Below, in pieces: positions 43,438 through 52,997 of a stretch of 64,000 bases of DNA. The notes under the pieces were generated by a model. That model made no database searches. It was given only the letters and a program-made list of their open reading frames with translations, and was not told where the DNA came from. The position numbers were made by a program, and so were the translations under genes. The number at the start of each line of letters is the position of its first letter. Position 1 is the stretch's first letter. This DNA comes from Cytophagales bacterium Alg240-R148 (GTDB lineage Bacteria; Bacteroidota; Bacteroidia; Cytophagales; Cyclobacteriaceae), in the NCBI GenBank assembly GCA_900537185.1, contig LS999827.1:563001-627000 (forward strand). The letters are read 5' to 3'.

Positions 43438-46400
43438 TTATTCTTCAATTAGCACACATTTATTATTTCTAATGTCTTCTTCCACTACTTTAAATTTTAC
43501 ATCTTTTTTTGTAGAGCCATCGGCATATTGCACCGAAACTCTTTCATTTCTTCCCACTATTTTCTGAGACTTTATTGGAGCAGTAGGTTCCGCATGTCTG
43601 TTTTGGGCTGGTCTGCCGCCTCCAGATAAAAGTGACTTAGATTCGTCTTTCTGCTCTTTTAAGTTGGACTGGCGGGTGCGCTGTCTGGCCTCCTGCACTT
43701 CATTCGGATCTTGTACAGGAATGTCTGACTTGGTTAAAAAGGACACCGTTTCTTCGTTTACTTTTGCAATAAAGCGTTTGAACAAATTAAACCCTTCCAT
43801 TTTGTATATTATCAACGGGTCTTTTTGTTCGTGTACGGCAGTTTGTACCGACTGTTTCAAGTCGTCCATCTCTCGAAGATGTTCTTTCCAAAGCTGGTCA
43901 ATCACATGCAATGCAATCATTTTTTCCATTGCTACAGTTAAATGTTTGTTTTCTGTTTCCAAACATTTATCCAAATTGGCCGCTACTCCAATTTGTTTTT
44001 TACCATCTGTAAATGGTACCAACACATTTTTGACTGTAGCGCCTCTTTCCTCCTTTATGTTTTTCATAATAGGGAAAGATTTTTTAGCTATGTTGTCATT
44101 TTTAAAATCGTAATGGTCCAAGGCCTCGTTGTACAATTGTAACGATAGTTCCTCTGGCTTCCCATTATTAAAATCTTCTTGAGAAATTTTAGAGTCGATA
44201 CCCAAAACGCTTAAAGAATTGAATTTAAATGCATCAAAATCTTCTGCGTCCTTCGCATTGAGCATATTATCTTCTGAAGCCTCATAAAACATGTTCAATA
44301 TATCCACGTCAAGTCTTTCACCAAACAAAGCATTGTGCCTTCTCTTGTAAATTACCTCCCGCTGAGAATTCATTACATCATCGTATTCCAACAACCTTTT
44401 ACGGGTACCAAAGTTGTTTTCTTCCACTTTCTTCTGCGCTCTCTCAATGGACTTTGTAATCATAGAATGTTGGATTACTTCTCCTTCTTGAAGGCCCAAT
44501 CTATCCATCACCTTTGCCATTCTATCTGGCATAAACATCCGCATCAAGTTGTCTTCCAAAGAAACAAAAAACTGAGAAGAACCTGGATCTCCTTGACGAC
44601 CAGAACGTCCCCTCAACTGCCTATCTACCCGGCGAGACTCGTGGCGTTCTGTACCAATAATAGCCAATCCACCAGCCGACTTCGATTCGTCTGTAAGTTT
44701 GATATCCGTACCCCTACCAGCCATGTTGGTTGCTATAGTTACCGTTCCAGGCATACCAGCAGTGGCCACAACTTCTGCCTCTCTAGCATGCTGTTTTGCA
44801 TTTAGTACTTGGTGCGGGATTTTTTTCATATCGAGCATTTTGCTCAATAGCTCTGATATTTCAACCGAAGTGGTACCAACCAATACAGGCCTACCTGCAT
44901 TGCTTAATTTCACTACTTCTTCCGTAACCGCATTAAATTTTTCTCTCATGGTTTTGTAAACCATGTCGTTGTCATCTTTTCTGGCAATTGGCCTGTTGGT
45001 AGGAATAACCACAACGTCCAATTTGTAAATTTCCCAGAATTCACCAGCTTCTGTTTCTGCCGTTCCAGTCATACCAGCCAATTTGTGGTACATTCTGAAA
45101 TAATTTTGCAAGGTTATAGTAGCGTATGTCTGGGTAGCATCCTCTACTTTCACACTTTCTTTGGCCTCTAGCGCTTGATGCAAGCCATCAGAAAAACGCC
45201 TGCCTTCCATTACCCTACCTGTCTGTTCATCTACAATTTTCACTTTTCCATCTACAATAATGTACTCGGTGTCCTTTTCAAAAACAGTATAAGCTTTTAG
45301 CAATTGATTCATGGAGTGAATCCTTTGCGATTTTATTGTATAGTCTTGAATCAATGCTTCTTTGGCGCTGAGTTTGTCTTCAGCTGACATCCCTTCGTCA
45401 TTCTCCAGCTTGGCTATTTCAATGCCAATATCCGGAAGCACAAAAAACTTGCTATCTTCTGAGTCTTTTGTGATTACCGCTATTCCCTTTTCTGAAAGGT
45501 CTACATTGTTGTGTTTTTCGTCAATAGTAAAAAGCAAAGGCTCATCGGCCTCCGGCATCATTTTTTGATTGTCTTGCAAATAATAATTCTCTGTTTTTTG
45601 CAACAACTGCCGCATGCCAGTTTCACTTAGAAACTTAATCAATGGCTTGTATTTAGGAAAAGACCGGTATGCTCTAAACAAAGCCAATCCACCTTCTTTT
45701 TCATCCCCTTCTTTTAAATATTTCTTGGCTTCATTCAGAAATTGTGAAGTTATCTTTTTCTGCTCATCCACCAGTTTGGATATCCTTGGTTTTAGCTCAT
45801 AAAATTCATGCTCATCTCCTTTTGGCACCGGGCCTGATATGATAAGCGGAGTTCTAGCTTCATCGACCAACACTGAATCCACTTCATCGACCATTGCAAA
45901 GTGGTGTCTTTTTTGAACCAACTCCCCTTTTTCTTTGGCCATGTTGTCTCTTAGGTAGTCAAAACCAAACTCGTTGTTAGTACCATAGGTGATGTCTGCC
46001 TCATATGCTGCTCTTCTGGCATCAGAACCAGGATCGTGTTTGTCCACACAATCGATGGTCAAACCATGGAATTGAAAAATTGGTGCCATCCAGGCCGAAT
46101 CCCTTTTGGCCAAATAATCATTTACCGTTACTACATGTACCCCTCTACCGGCAAGAGCATTTAAAAATGCAGGCAAAGTTGCCACCAAAGTTTTACCTTC
46201 TCCCGTAGCCATTTCAGCAATTTTCCCTTGGTGCAATACAACACCACCAATCAGCTGAACATCGTAATGCAACATGTTCCAAGTAATTTGTGTTCCGGCT
46301 GCTTCCCAGCTGTTGTGCCAAACTGCTTTTTCTCCTTGAATTTCAATATGATCCGCATTGGCACCAAGTTGTTTATCCAACATGGTAGCCGTTACTTCCA

Positions 46401-46782
46401 AAGTTGTATTGTCTTTGAATCTTCTGGCGGTGTCTTTAACTATTGCAAATGCCAAGGGCAGCACTTCCATTAAAATATCTTCTAACTTGTCGTTGCGTTC
46501 TTCCTCTAGCTTATCAACTTTGTTGTATATTTCCTCTTTTTGCTCTACAGACAAGGTGGACCCTTCCTCCACTTGTTGGTTCAATGCTTCGATTTGATCA
46601 TCGATGCTTTTCAATCCATTGTTGATGGTCTCTTTAATGGATTCTGTTTTCCCTCTCAATTCATCATTAGACAGGCGCTCTAACTGAACGTATTCGTTGT
46701 TGATTTTCTCAACATAAGGTCTAATTTGTTTTATATCTTTATCGGATTTTGTTCCGAATACTTTTGAAATCAGTTTAAGCAT
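43438..46782 (-). CDS. secA: preprotein translocase ATPase SecA
   Basis: Motor protein of 1114 residues that pushes unfolded preproteins through SecYEG. Walker A lies in MATGEGKTLVA (191-201), followed by VTVNDYLAKRD, VDEVDSVLVDEARTPLIISG (DEAD-like box), TNMAGRGTDIKL and the SRRVDRQLRGRSGRQGDPGSS motif VI region. It is longer than E. coli SecA because of phylum-typical insertions in the N-terminal half (for example the EEGSTLSVEQKEEIYNKVDK helix). The C-terminal zinc finger is absent; a basic RHAEPTAPIKSQKIVGRNER tail remains. Confidence 0.98.
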   Translation of the reverse strand: MLKLISKVFGTKSDKDIKQIRPYVEKINNEYVQLERLSNDELRGKTESIKETINNGLKSIDDQIEALNQQVEEGSTLSVEQKEEIYNKVDKLEEERNDKLEDILMEVLPLAFAIVKDTARRFKDNTTLEVTATMLDKQLGANADHIEIQGEKAVWHNSWEAAGTQITWNMLHYDVQLIGGVVLHQGKIAEMATGEGKTLVATLPAFLNALAGRGVHVVTVNDYLAKRDSAWMAPIFQFHGLTIDCVDKHDPGSDARRAAYEADITYGTNNEFGFDYLRDNMAKEKGELVQKRHHFAMVDEVDSVLVDEARTPLIISGPVPKGDEHEFYELKPRISKLVDEQKKITSQFLNEAKKYLKEGDEKEGGLALFRAYRSFPKYKPLIKFLSETGMRQLLQKTENYYLQDNQKMMPEADEPLLFTIDEKHNNVDLSEKGIAVITKDSEDSKFFVLPDIGIEIAKLENDEGMSAEDKLSAKEALIQDYTIKSQRIHSMNQLLKAYTVFEKDTEYIIVDGKVKIVDEQTGRVMEGRRFSDGLHQALEAKESVKVEDATQTYATITLQNYFRMYHKLAGMTGTAETEAGEFWEIYKLDVVVIPTNRPIARKDDNDMVYKTMREKFNAVTEEVVKLSNAGRPVLVGTTSVEISELLSKMLDMKKIPHQVLNAKQHAREAEVVATAGMPGTVTIATNMAGRGTDIKLTDESKSAGGLAIIGTERHESRRVDRQLRGRSGRQGDPGSSQFFVSLEDNLMRMFMPDRMAKVMDRLGLQEGEVIQHSMITKSIERAQKKVEENNFGTRKRLLEYDDVMNSQREVIYKRRHNALFGERLDVDILNMFYEASEDNMLNAKDAEDFDAFKFNSLSVLGIDSKISQEDFNNGKPEELSLQLYNEALDHYDFKNDNIAKKSFPIMKNIKEERGATVKNVLVPFTDGKKQIGVAANLDKCLETENKHLTVAMEKMIALHVIDQLWKEHLREMDDLKQSVQTAVHEQKDPLIIYKMEGFNLFKRFIAKVNEETVSFLTKSDIPVQDPNEVQEARQRTRQSNLKEQKDESKSLLSGGGRPAQNRHAEPTAPIKSQKIVGRNERVSVQYADGSTKKDVKFKVVEEDIRNNKCVLIEE

Positions 46783-46859
46783 AATTGTCTTTTATTTTCC
46801 TGACAAGGCCGTAAATTTAATTTAAAAAATTATAATTCGTTACAGATGCAGCAATATAA

Positions 46860-47633
46860 TTATATATTAATGAATCCCTTGAAAACTTTAACTGCTGGAC
46901 CAATAAGCCAAACATCTGTATACCCCTTGTTTTCCTGTTTTGTAAACTTAACGGATAGATTTCCGCCTTTTGTCTGAACGCGAACTGGAGATTGGACACC
47001 GAGTTCATGTGCATAAATAGCAGAGGCCGTAACCCCTGTGCCACAAGATAAAGTTTCGTTCTCTACCCCCCTTTCATACGTTCTCACTTTAATTGACTCA
47101 TTACCAATCATTTCAATGAAATTTGCATTGGTACCAGAGGGTTCAAACCTTTTATCGTACCTAATTTTGGAACCTGCTTCTAAAATATCAAGCGCTTCCA
47201 CAGTCTCCATCTTAGCTACAAAATGTGGCGAGCCAGTATCGGCAAAGAACCCATCTTCTAACGACTGAAAAGACGGAACATCGTGCATCTGTAAATGAAT
47301 TTCTGTATCCAACACCTGGGCTTCATGTGGGCCATCATAAGCCATGAAAATGGTCTTGTCTTTTATAATTCCCAAATCATTGGCAAACCTAACAGCGCAT
47401 CGAGAACCATTGCCACACAAACTTTGGGAGCCATCAGGATTAAAAAAAACCAACTCAAAATCAAATTCCTGACTATAATTAACCAACATCAGCCCATCGG
47501 ATCCTATTCCAAATTTTCTAGAGCACAAGGCCGATATTAATTGGATATTATTTTCAGGAAATATAGACTTTCTGTTGTCAATTAATATAAAGTCGTTGCC
47601 TGTCCCTTGGTATTTATAAAATTCTAGTTCCAT
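46860..47633 (-). CDS. dapF: diaminopimelate epimerase
   Basis: Cofactor-free racemase of 257 residues that converts LL- to meso-diaminopimelate for peptidoglycan and lysine. The two catalytic cysteines lie in SLCGNGSRCAVRFA and TLSCGTGVTASAI; KYQGTGNDFILID opens the protein as usual. A TACATTTG box is only eight bases upstream of the ATG, so the transcript may start almost at the start codon. Confidence 0.97.
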   Translation of the reverse strand: MELEFYKYQGTGNDFILIDNRKSIFPENNIQLISALCSRKFGIGSDGLMLVNYSQEFDFELVFFNPDGSQSLCGNGSRCAVRFANDLGIIKDKTIFMAYDGPHEAQVLDTEIHLQMHDVPSFQSLEDGFFADTGSPHFVAKMETVEALDILEAGSKIRYDKRFEPSGTNANFIEMIGNESIKVRTYERGVENETLSCGTGVTASAIYAHELGVQSPVRVQTKGGNLSVKFTKQENKGYTDVWLIGPAVKVFKGFINI

Positions 47634-47640
47634 TTTAATT

Positions 47641-47648
47641 CAAATGTA
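47641..47648 (-). promoter_or_regulatory. putative -7 box TACATTTG for dapF
   Basis: Exact TAnnTTTG on the minus strand ending eight bases before the dapF ATG, which would give a nearly leaderless mRNA. The -33 region would fall in the adjoining hairpin, so this is uncertain. Confidence 0.3.
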
Positions 47649-47649
47649 T

Positions 47650-47669
47650 AAAGCCCCTTGCGGGGCTTT
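47650..47669 (-). terminator. hairpin terminator between the DUF4834 gene and dapF
   Basis: AAAGCCCC (47650-47657), loop TTGC, GGGGCTTT (47662-47669). On the minus strand it is followed by TATACATTTG, a weak T tract, so read-through into dapF is possible. Confidence 0.7.
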
Positions 47670-47676
47670 ATTATTG

Positions 47677-47922
47677 TTAATCAACTTCTTCAAAATCTAC
47701 ATAATCCCCCCCCTTAAACTTCTTCTGGGGTTTGTTCTCTTGTGCCTCTGGCACATAGTCTATGTGGACATTTCCTTCCTCCGGTTTGGGTTGCTGGTAA
47801 TGCCGCTGCCCTTGGCTTGCCCTTTGTGCCATAGTTCCTCCAAAAAACATTCTTAAGAAAAAGCCACCAAGCTTAAAAAGAACATAAAATAGAAATCCGA
47901 ATATTACAAGAAATTTCACCAT
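47677..47922 (-). CDS. DUF4834 family small membrane protein
   Basis: Protein of 81 residues with one N-terminal transmembrane helix (3-27, FLVIFGFLFYVLFKLGGFFLR) and a disordered, charged tail (RHYQQPKPEEGNVHIDYVPE, then KKFKGGDYVDFEEVD). This matches DUF4834, a Bacteroidota family of unknown function. It is 27 bases downstream of carB and ends at a terminator. Confidence 0.8.
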   Translation of the reverse strand: MVKFLVIFGFLFYVLFKLGGFFLRMFFGGTMAQRASQGQRHYQQPKPEEGNVHIDYVPEAQENKPQKKFKGGDYVDFEEVD

Positions 47923-47949
47923 AGTACATTACTTTTTTACTACTAATAC

Positions 47950-50763
47950 TTATTTACTCAGATATAAGTTTCGTTCCGAGTAAATTTTTAGAAAATAATC
48001 GTCCATGAGGTCGTCTATAAAATAGATGGATTCACCAGTAGATTTCATCTCAGGCCCCAATTCTTTATTCACATTTGGAAATTTGTTAAATGAAAATACT
48101 GGAACCTTAATTGCATACCCCTCTTTTTTAGGGTTGAATTTAAAATCTTTGACCTTCTTCTCTCCCAACATTACTTTTACTGCATAATTTACATACGGCT
48201 CTTCGTATGCTTTGCAAATAAAAGGAACTGTTCTGGAAGCCCTTGGGTTGGCCTCGATGATAAATACCTTGTCGTCTTTGATGGCAAATTGGATGTTGAT
48301 CAACCCAACAGTTTTAAGTGCTTTGGCTATTTTTTTAGTATGCGACTCAATTTGCCTGATAATAAAATCTCCTAAATTATAAGGAGGAAGTACTGCAAAG
48401 GAATCCCCTGAGTGAATCCCAGCAGGCTCAATGTGTTGCATAATTCCAACAATATAAACGTCCTCTCCATCACAAATGGCATCTGCTTCTGCTTCAATTG
48501 CCCCTTCTAAAAACTGATCCAACAATACGTTGTTTCCTGGGATTTTCCTCATGATATCAATGATGTGGGTTTCTAACTCCTGCTCATTGATTACAATTTT
48601 CATGCTTTGCCCTCCCAGAACATAAGAAGGACGCACCAACATTGGAAATCCAATTTCTTCCACTTGTGTCAAAGCTTCTTCGGCATCTGTAGCCGTGCCA
48701 TACTGTGGATAAGGGATGTCGTTTTCTTTTAAAATATCAGAAAAACGCCCTCTATCTTCGGCCATATCCAATGCCTCGAAAGAAGTACCTATAATTTTAA
48801 TACCGTATTTGGTTAATTTCTCTGCTAGTTTAAGGGCCGTTTGACCACCCAACTGCACTATAACTCCTTCCGGTTTTTCTAAGTCTATAATTTCATAAAT
48901 GTGCTCCCAAAATACAGGCTCAAAATAGAGTTTGTCTGCAATGTCAAAATCTGTAGATACTGTTTCTGGATTACAGTTGATCATAATGGTTTCGTAACCA
49001 CATTCTTTTGCAGCCAACACGCCATGCACACAACAATAATCAAACTCAATTCCTTGGCCAATTCTATTTGGACCTGCTCCCAGCACTACAATTTTTTTCT
49101 TGTCCGTGACAACCGACTCATTTTCTTCTCCAAATGTAGAGTAGTAGTAGGGTGTTTTTGCTTCAAATTCCGCAGCACAAGTATCTACTAATTTGTATAC
49201 TCTGTTGATACCCAAACTTTTTCTTTTGGTATATACCTCACTTTCTAGACAGCGCCATATGTGCGCTAATTGCCTGTCGGCATACCCTTTCAGCTTGGCT
49301 TCTCTTAATGTTTCTGCCGAAACAGCTTCCAACGATGTTTTTTCTAATTCATTTTCGAAAAAAACCAAGTTTTCAATTTGGTATAAAAACCACTTATCTA
49401 TTTTAGTTAGCTCCCAGATTGTTTTGCCTGGTATGCCCAATTTAAAGGCATCATAAACATGGAACAAACGGTCCCAACTAGGGTGTTTTAGGCTGTAAAG
49501 AAGGGCGTCTTGATTGGTCAACTCCTTGCCGTCTGCTCCTAAACCATTTCTTTTAATTTCCAAAGACTGACACGCCTTCTGAAGTGCTTCTTGGAAATTT
49601 CTTCCAATACCCATCACTTCTCCGACCGCCTTCATTTGGAGCCCTAAATGTTTGTCCGCCCCTTCAAACTTATCAAAGTTCCAACGCGGTATTTTAACAA
49701 TTACATAATCCAAAGCCGGCTCAAAATAAGCCGAAGTTGTACCTGTAATAGCATTGTCCAATTCATCTAAATTATATCCGATGGCCAATTTTGCTGCCAC
49801 CTTGGCTATAGGGTATCCAGTAGCCTTGGATGCCAGTGCTGAAGAACGGGATACACGCGGGTTGATCTCGATTCCGATGATGGTTGAATTATCAGGGCTA
49901 ACAGAAAACTGCACATTACACCCACCTGCGAACTGTCCTATGGCATTCATCATTTTGATGGCCAAATTTCTCATTTCCTGATATACTGTATCCGGCAAGG
50001 TCATAGCTGGGGCCACCGTAATGGAATCACCAGTATGTACGCCCATTGGGTCAAAGTTCTCAATGGAACAAATAATAATCACATTGCCTAGGTCGTCGCG
50101 CAACAATTCGAGCTCATATTCTTTCCAGCCCATGATGCTTTGTTCGATAAGCACTTCGTGAATAGGAGACTCTTTTAAGCCGTGTGTCAAAGCCTTTTCA
50201 AATTCTTCAGGAGCTTCAACAAAACCACCCCCAGTACCGCCCAGTGTAAAAGAAGGACGGATTACCAAAGGAAACCCTATGTCTTGGGCAATTTCTTTTC
50301 CCTTTAAAAAAGAGGTTGCAGTTTCACCTTTACAAACACTCACCCCAATTTCATTCATTTTCAACCTGAATTTCTCTCGATCTTCGGTTGTCTCAATAGC
50401 TTTTATATCTACACCTATAATGTCCACACCGTAATGTTTCCATATCCCTGCGTTCTCACAATCGATGGCAAGGTTAAGTGCAGTTTGACCACCCATTGTA
50501 GGAAGTACTGCATCAATATTGTGTTTTTCCAATATCTCTCTAATGGATTTTTTCTCCAAAGGTTTGAGGTAGATATGGTCCGCCGTTACTTCATCTGTCA
50601 TGATAGTGGCTGGATTCGAGTTGATTAAGATCACTTCGATCCCCTCTTCTCTTAAAGATCTTGATGCTTGAGAACCTGCATAATCGAACTCACATGCTTG
50701 TCCTATTACTATTGGACCGCTTCCAATTATCAGTACTGATCGTATACTTCTATTTCGTGGCAT
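47950..50763 (-). CDS. carB: carbamoyl-phosphate synthase large subunit, lacking the allosteric MGS domain
   Basis: Protein of 937 residues that makes carbamoyl phosphate for pyrimidine and arginine synthesis from ammonia supplied by CarA. Both ATP-grasp synthetase halves are complete: the first starts VLIIGSGPIVIGQACEFDYAGSQ and the second VVLGAGPNRIGQGIEFDYCCVH. NPRVSRSSALASKATGYPIAK and NPRASRTVPF are the metal/ATP loops. Proteobacterial CarB has about 1070 residues; the missing C-terminal ~130 correspond to the MGS-like domain that binds UMP and ornithine. The stop is clean and followed 27 bases later by the next gene, so this is an architecture and not a frameshift. carA is not in the window. 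Confidence 0.95.
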   Translation of the reverse strand: MPRNRSIRSVLIIGSGPIVIGQACEFDYAGSQASRSLREEGIEVILINSNPATIMTDEVTADHIYLKPLEKKSIREILEKHNIDAVLPTMGGQTALNLAIDCENAGIWKHYGVDIIGVDIKAIETTEDREKFRLKMNEIGVSVCKGETATSFLKGKEIAQDIGFPLVIRPSFTLGGTGGGFVEAPEEFEKALTHGLKESPIHEVLIEQSIMGWKEYELELLRDDLGNVIIICSIENFDPMGVHTGDSITVAPAMTLPDTVYQEMRNLAIKMMNAIGQFAGGCNVQFSVSPDNSTIIGIEINPRVSRSSALASKATGYPIAKVAAKLAIGYNLDELDNAITGTTSAYFEPALDYVIVKIPRWNFDKFEGADKHLGLQMKAVGEVMGIGRNFQEALQKACQSLEIKRNGLGADGKELTNQDALLYSLKHPSWDRLFHVYDAFKLGIPGKTIWELTKIDKWFLYQIENLVFFENELEKTSLEAVSAETLREAKLKGYADRQLAHIWRCLESEVYTKRKSLGINRVYKLVDTCAAEFEAKTPYYYSTFGEENESVVTDKKKIVVLGAGPNRIGQGIEFDYCCVHGVLAAKECGYETIMINCNPETVSTDFDIADKLYFEPVFWEHIYEIIDLEKPEGVIVQLGGQTALKLAEKLTKYGIKIIGTSFEALDMAEDRGRFSDILKENDIPYPQYGTATDAEEALTQVEEIGFPMLVRPSYVLGGQSMKIVINEQELETHIIDIMRKIPGNNVLLDQFLEGAIEAEADAICDGEDVYIVGIMQHIEPAGIHSGDSFAVLPPYNLGDFIIRQIESHTKKIAKALKTVGLINIQFAIKDDKVFIIEANPRASRTVPFICKAYEEPYVNYAVKVMLGEKKVKDFKFNPKKEGYAIKVPVFSFNKFPNVNKELGPEMKSTGESIYFIDDLMDDYFLKIYSERNLYLSK

Positions 50764-50810
50764 TGAAAATGAATAAGTGTTGAAGAATTTTACCTAAGTC
50801 TAAATTGGCA

Positions 50811-50818
50811 CAAAATTA
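50811..50818 (-). promoter_or_regulatory. putative -7 box TAATTTTG for carB
   Basis: Exact TAnnTTTG on the minus strand, 48 bases before the carB ATG, in the gap divergent with the WYL regulator. Confidence 0.4.
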
Positions 50819-50921
50819 TATTAAAAAAAGAATAATAAAAATCTCTCGGCAGAAAATAAATCTTTTTGTTTCATTTTACGCAATAGCCTTGTTAATATTG
50901 GCCATCAAAATTCCCCTTCCA

Positions 50922-51869
50922 ATGAACAGAATCGACCGACTTACTTCTATATTAACCTTGTTACAAGGGAAGAAGAAAATTACAGCCCAGGAAATAGCAG
51001 ATCGGTATGAGATCAGTGTACGAACTGTTTACAGAGACATCAGAGCTTTAGAAGAAGGTGGAGTTCCTATAGGCGCAGAGGCTGGAGTTGGGTATTTTTT
51101 AATGGACGGGTATTCTCTTCCACCCATTTTATTTACGAAAGAAGAGGCCGCAGCCATCATGATAGGATCCAAACTCATTGCCAGCAAAACAGATGATTCA
51201 GTAGCCAAAGAATTTGAAAGTGCCTTGGATAAAATTAAGGCGGTGCTGAAATCTACCGAAAAAGAACTCTTTGAAACCTTAGACCAACAAATTCAAGTTC
51301 TTAGCCCCAACATCCCTAAAAAGCACCCAGATAAATTTATTATAGACATCCAAACCGCTTTAGCTGAAAAAAGAGTATTGAGAATCGGGTACCATGCCAA
51401 CTACACCGATGAGACTTCAGACCGGGACATTGCTCCAATATCGCTTTGTTTCTATAGCAACAAGTGGCACTTGGTTGCCTATTGTTACAAGCGAGAAGCC
51501 ATGCGAGATTTCAGGACAGACCGCATCAGCAGCCTCACTTTTACACCAAAAACCTATGACATTGGTGCTTATAAAGATGTGTTATCGAATATTGGAAGTT
51601 TGTTGGTAGGTTCCGAGTTAAATGAGGTTTGTATCTGGGTTCCAGCATCCACCGCAAGGTACATTCAGGAACAAAAATATTATTATGGTTTTATAAAAGA
51701 AGAAAAAGACCAAGACGGTTGGAAAATGGTATTTATGATTGATAACTTATACAACTTCGGAAAGTGGTTGTTGTCTTTTGGTTCTAACGTCCGTGTTATG
51801 GAACCACAACGGTTAAAATCCACCATGCACGAATTGGTTCAAGAATTGCAGGCTACCCATTCTTTTTAA
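50922..51869 (+). CDS. YafY-type transcriptional regulator (HTH + WYL domains)
   Basis: Regulator of 315 residues. The N-terminal winged helix-turn-helix (1-60) reads MNRIDRLTSILTLLQGKKKI, then TAQEIADRYEISVRTVYRDI. The middle holds the WYL ligand-binding domain (about 140-215: KRVLRIGYHANYTDE, SLCFYSNKWHLVAYCYKR, FRTDRISSLTF), followed by a WCX C-terminal domain. The open frame extends 39 codons upstream but starts inside the divergent promoter region. WYL proteins respond to nucleic acids or nucleotides and often control DNA-repair or defence genes. The gene lies upstream of, but on the same strand as, the GyrI-like/alkC operon, separated by a minus-strand hydrolase. Confidence 0.92.
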   Translation: MNRIDRLTSILTLLQGKKKITAQEIADRYEISVRTVYRDIRALEEGGVPIGAEAGVGYFLMDGYSLPPILFTKEEAAAIMIGSKLIASKTDDSVAKEFESALDKIKAVLKSTEKELFETLDQQIQVLSPNIPKKHPDKFIIDIQTALAEKRVLRIGYHANYTDETSDRDIAPISLCFYSNKWHLVAYCYKREAMRDFRTDRISSLTFTPKTYDIGAYKDVLSNIGSLLVGSELNEVCIWVPASTARYIQEQKYYYGFIKEEKDQDGWKMVFMIDNLYNFGKWLLSFGSNVRVMEPQRLKSTMHELVQELQATHSF

Positions 51870-52975
51870 GGCATCGCTTTGTCTATGTACAATTGCCCTA
51901 GTTTGAATTGAATACCACCAAAATTAACAAAAGATTGGTTGGTTAATACCACTACTGTAATGCCGTGGTCGGGAAAAATAACCATTTGACAGCTTCCACC
52001 AACAGACCCTCCAGAATGGCCTATTACGGTATTACCCATATCATCCAAGCGATTGGTCCAACCCATCCCATATTCGGTAACTTCACCTTGGTTGGTTAAA
52101 CGAGGGGTTTGTAACATGCTGAGCAAATATTGGCGAACAAAGCCGGCTCGAGAATGGGCAACAGCAAAGCGACTTACTTCTTCTGCGGAGCTTAAATAAC
52201 CTCCTCCAGCCCATTTGTTGCTGAGGTCCACCTCTTCTGCCACCACGGTCCGGCCATTGGACCTTTTGTATCCTACGGCTCGTTGCGGGATGTCTTTTGA
52301 TTTATCATCGGGCTGGGTTAATTTCATATCCAACGGATCAAATACGACCTCCCTTAAGTAATCGTCCAATTGTTTTCCAGCAACTTGTTCAATGACATAA
52401 CTTAATAGATTGTACCCATACGAAGAATACACATAGTCTTCTCCAGGTTTGTATATCAAACTATCCTGTGCAAAAATATCCAATGCCTCCCGAACGGAAT
52501 GGAATGGTTGGTTCATATAAAACTCATCATTCCGGTAACTTCTAATGCCGCCTTGATGGCCTGCCAACTGCCGGACAGTGCTTGGCCACCTCCTATTTGG
52601 GTAATCGGTGATGTACTTATAGATGCTGCTGTCGGGATGCACCTTTTTGTTCTCAATCAACCGAATAAGGCCACTGGTAGTAAAAGGTTTGGAAATGCTG
52701 CCAACCCTAAACAAAGTAGTTACCGGGTTTACCGGTTGTTTGTTGGAATAATCCGAATAACCAAATCCTTTTTGGTACACCACTTCACCGTCTACCGTAA
52801 TACTTACGGCCAGCCCCATAACATTGCGGCTTTTTTTATAAACAGCAAGCAAGGAATCCGTTTGATTTTCTAACGCTGCTCTTACCTGAGATTGAGCAGG
52901 AAACACAACCCCTATAAAGAAAAATAGGAACAATGATTTTACTACTGACACACTGTTGTCACGCTGGTGGACCAT
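51866..52975 (-). CDS. serine hydrolase, beta-lactamase/S12 (LACTB-like) family
   Basis: Exported protein of 369 residues with a signal segment (about 13-28, ending PAQSQ). The SxxK nucleophile motif is Ser93-Lys96 (VGSISKPF), the second motif reads YSS (183-185) in place of YSN, and HSGGSVGG is the third. The closest family look is LACTB-like S12 esterases/peptidases, not true class C beta-lactamases. It ends with a four-base overlap with the WYL regulator. The ATG at 52975 is only 22 bases from the divergent operon; a GTG eight codons later would give a tighter signal peptide and is possible. Confidence 0.88.
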   Translation of the reverse strand: MVHQRDNSVSVVKSLFLFFFIGVVFPAQSQVRAALENQTDSLLAVYKKSRNVMGLAVSITVDGEVVYQKGFGYSDYSNKQPVNPVTTLFRVGSISKPFTTSGLIRLIENKKVHPDSSIYKYITDYPNRRWPSTVRQLAGHQGGIRSYRNDEFYMNQPFHSVREALDIFAQDSLIYKPGEDYVYSSYGYNLLSYVIEQVAGKQLDDYLREVVFDPLDMKLTQPDDKSKDIPQRAVGYKRSNGRTVVAEEVDLSNKWAGGGYLSSAEEVSRFAVAHSRAGFVRQYLLSMLQTPRLTNQGEVTEYGMGWTNRLDDMGNTVIGHSGGSVGGSCQMVIFPDHGITVVVLTNQSFVNFGGIQFKLGQLYIDKAMP

Positions 52976-52997
52976 CTTTGATTATTAAATAAAAAAA

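Noticed and set aside
47950-50763. CarB as a frameshifted or truncated pseudogene
   Set aside because: Both ATP-grasp halves are complete, the stop is clean, no MGS remnant follows in any frame, and the length is usual in Bacteroidota as I recall.
50805-50921. 39-codon N-terminal extension of the WYL regulator with a hydrophobic segment
   Set aside because: It lies in the divergent promoter region with carB; the family starts at MNRIDRL.
51866-52975. True class C beta-lactamase and resistance gene
   Set aside because: The second motif is YSS, not YSN, and the sequence looks LACTB-like; there is no ampR-type neighbour.
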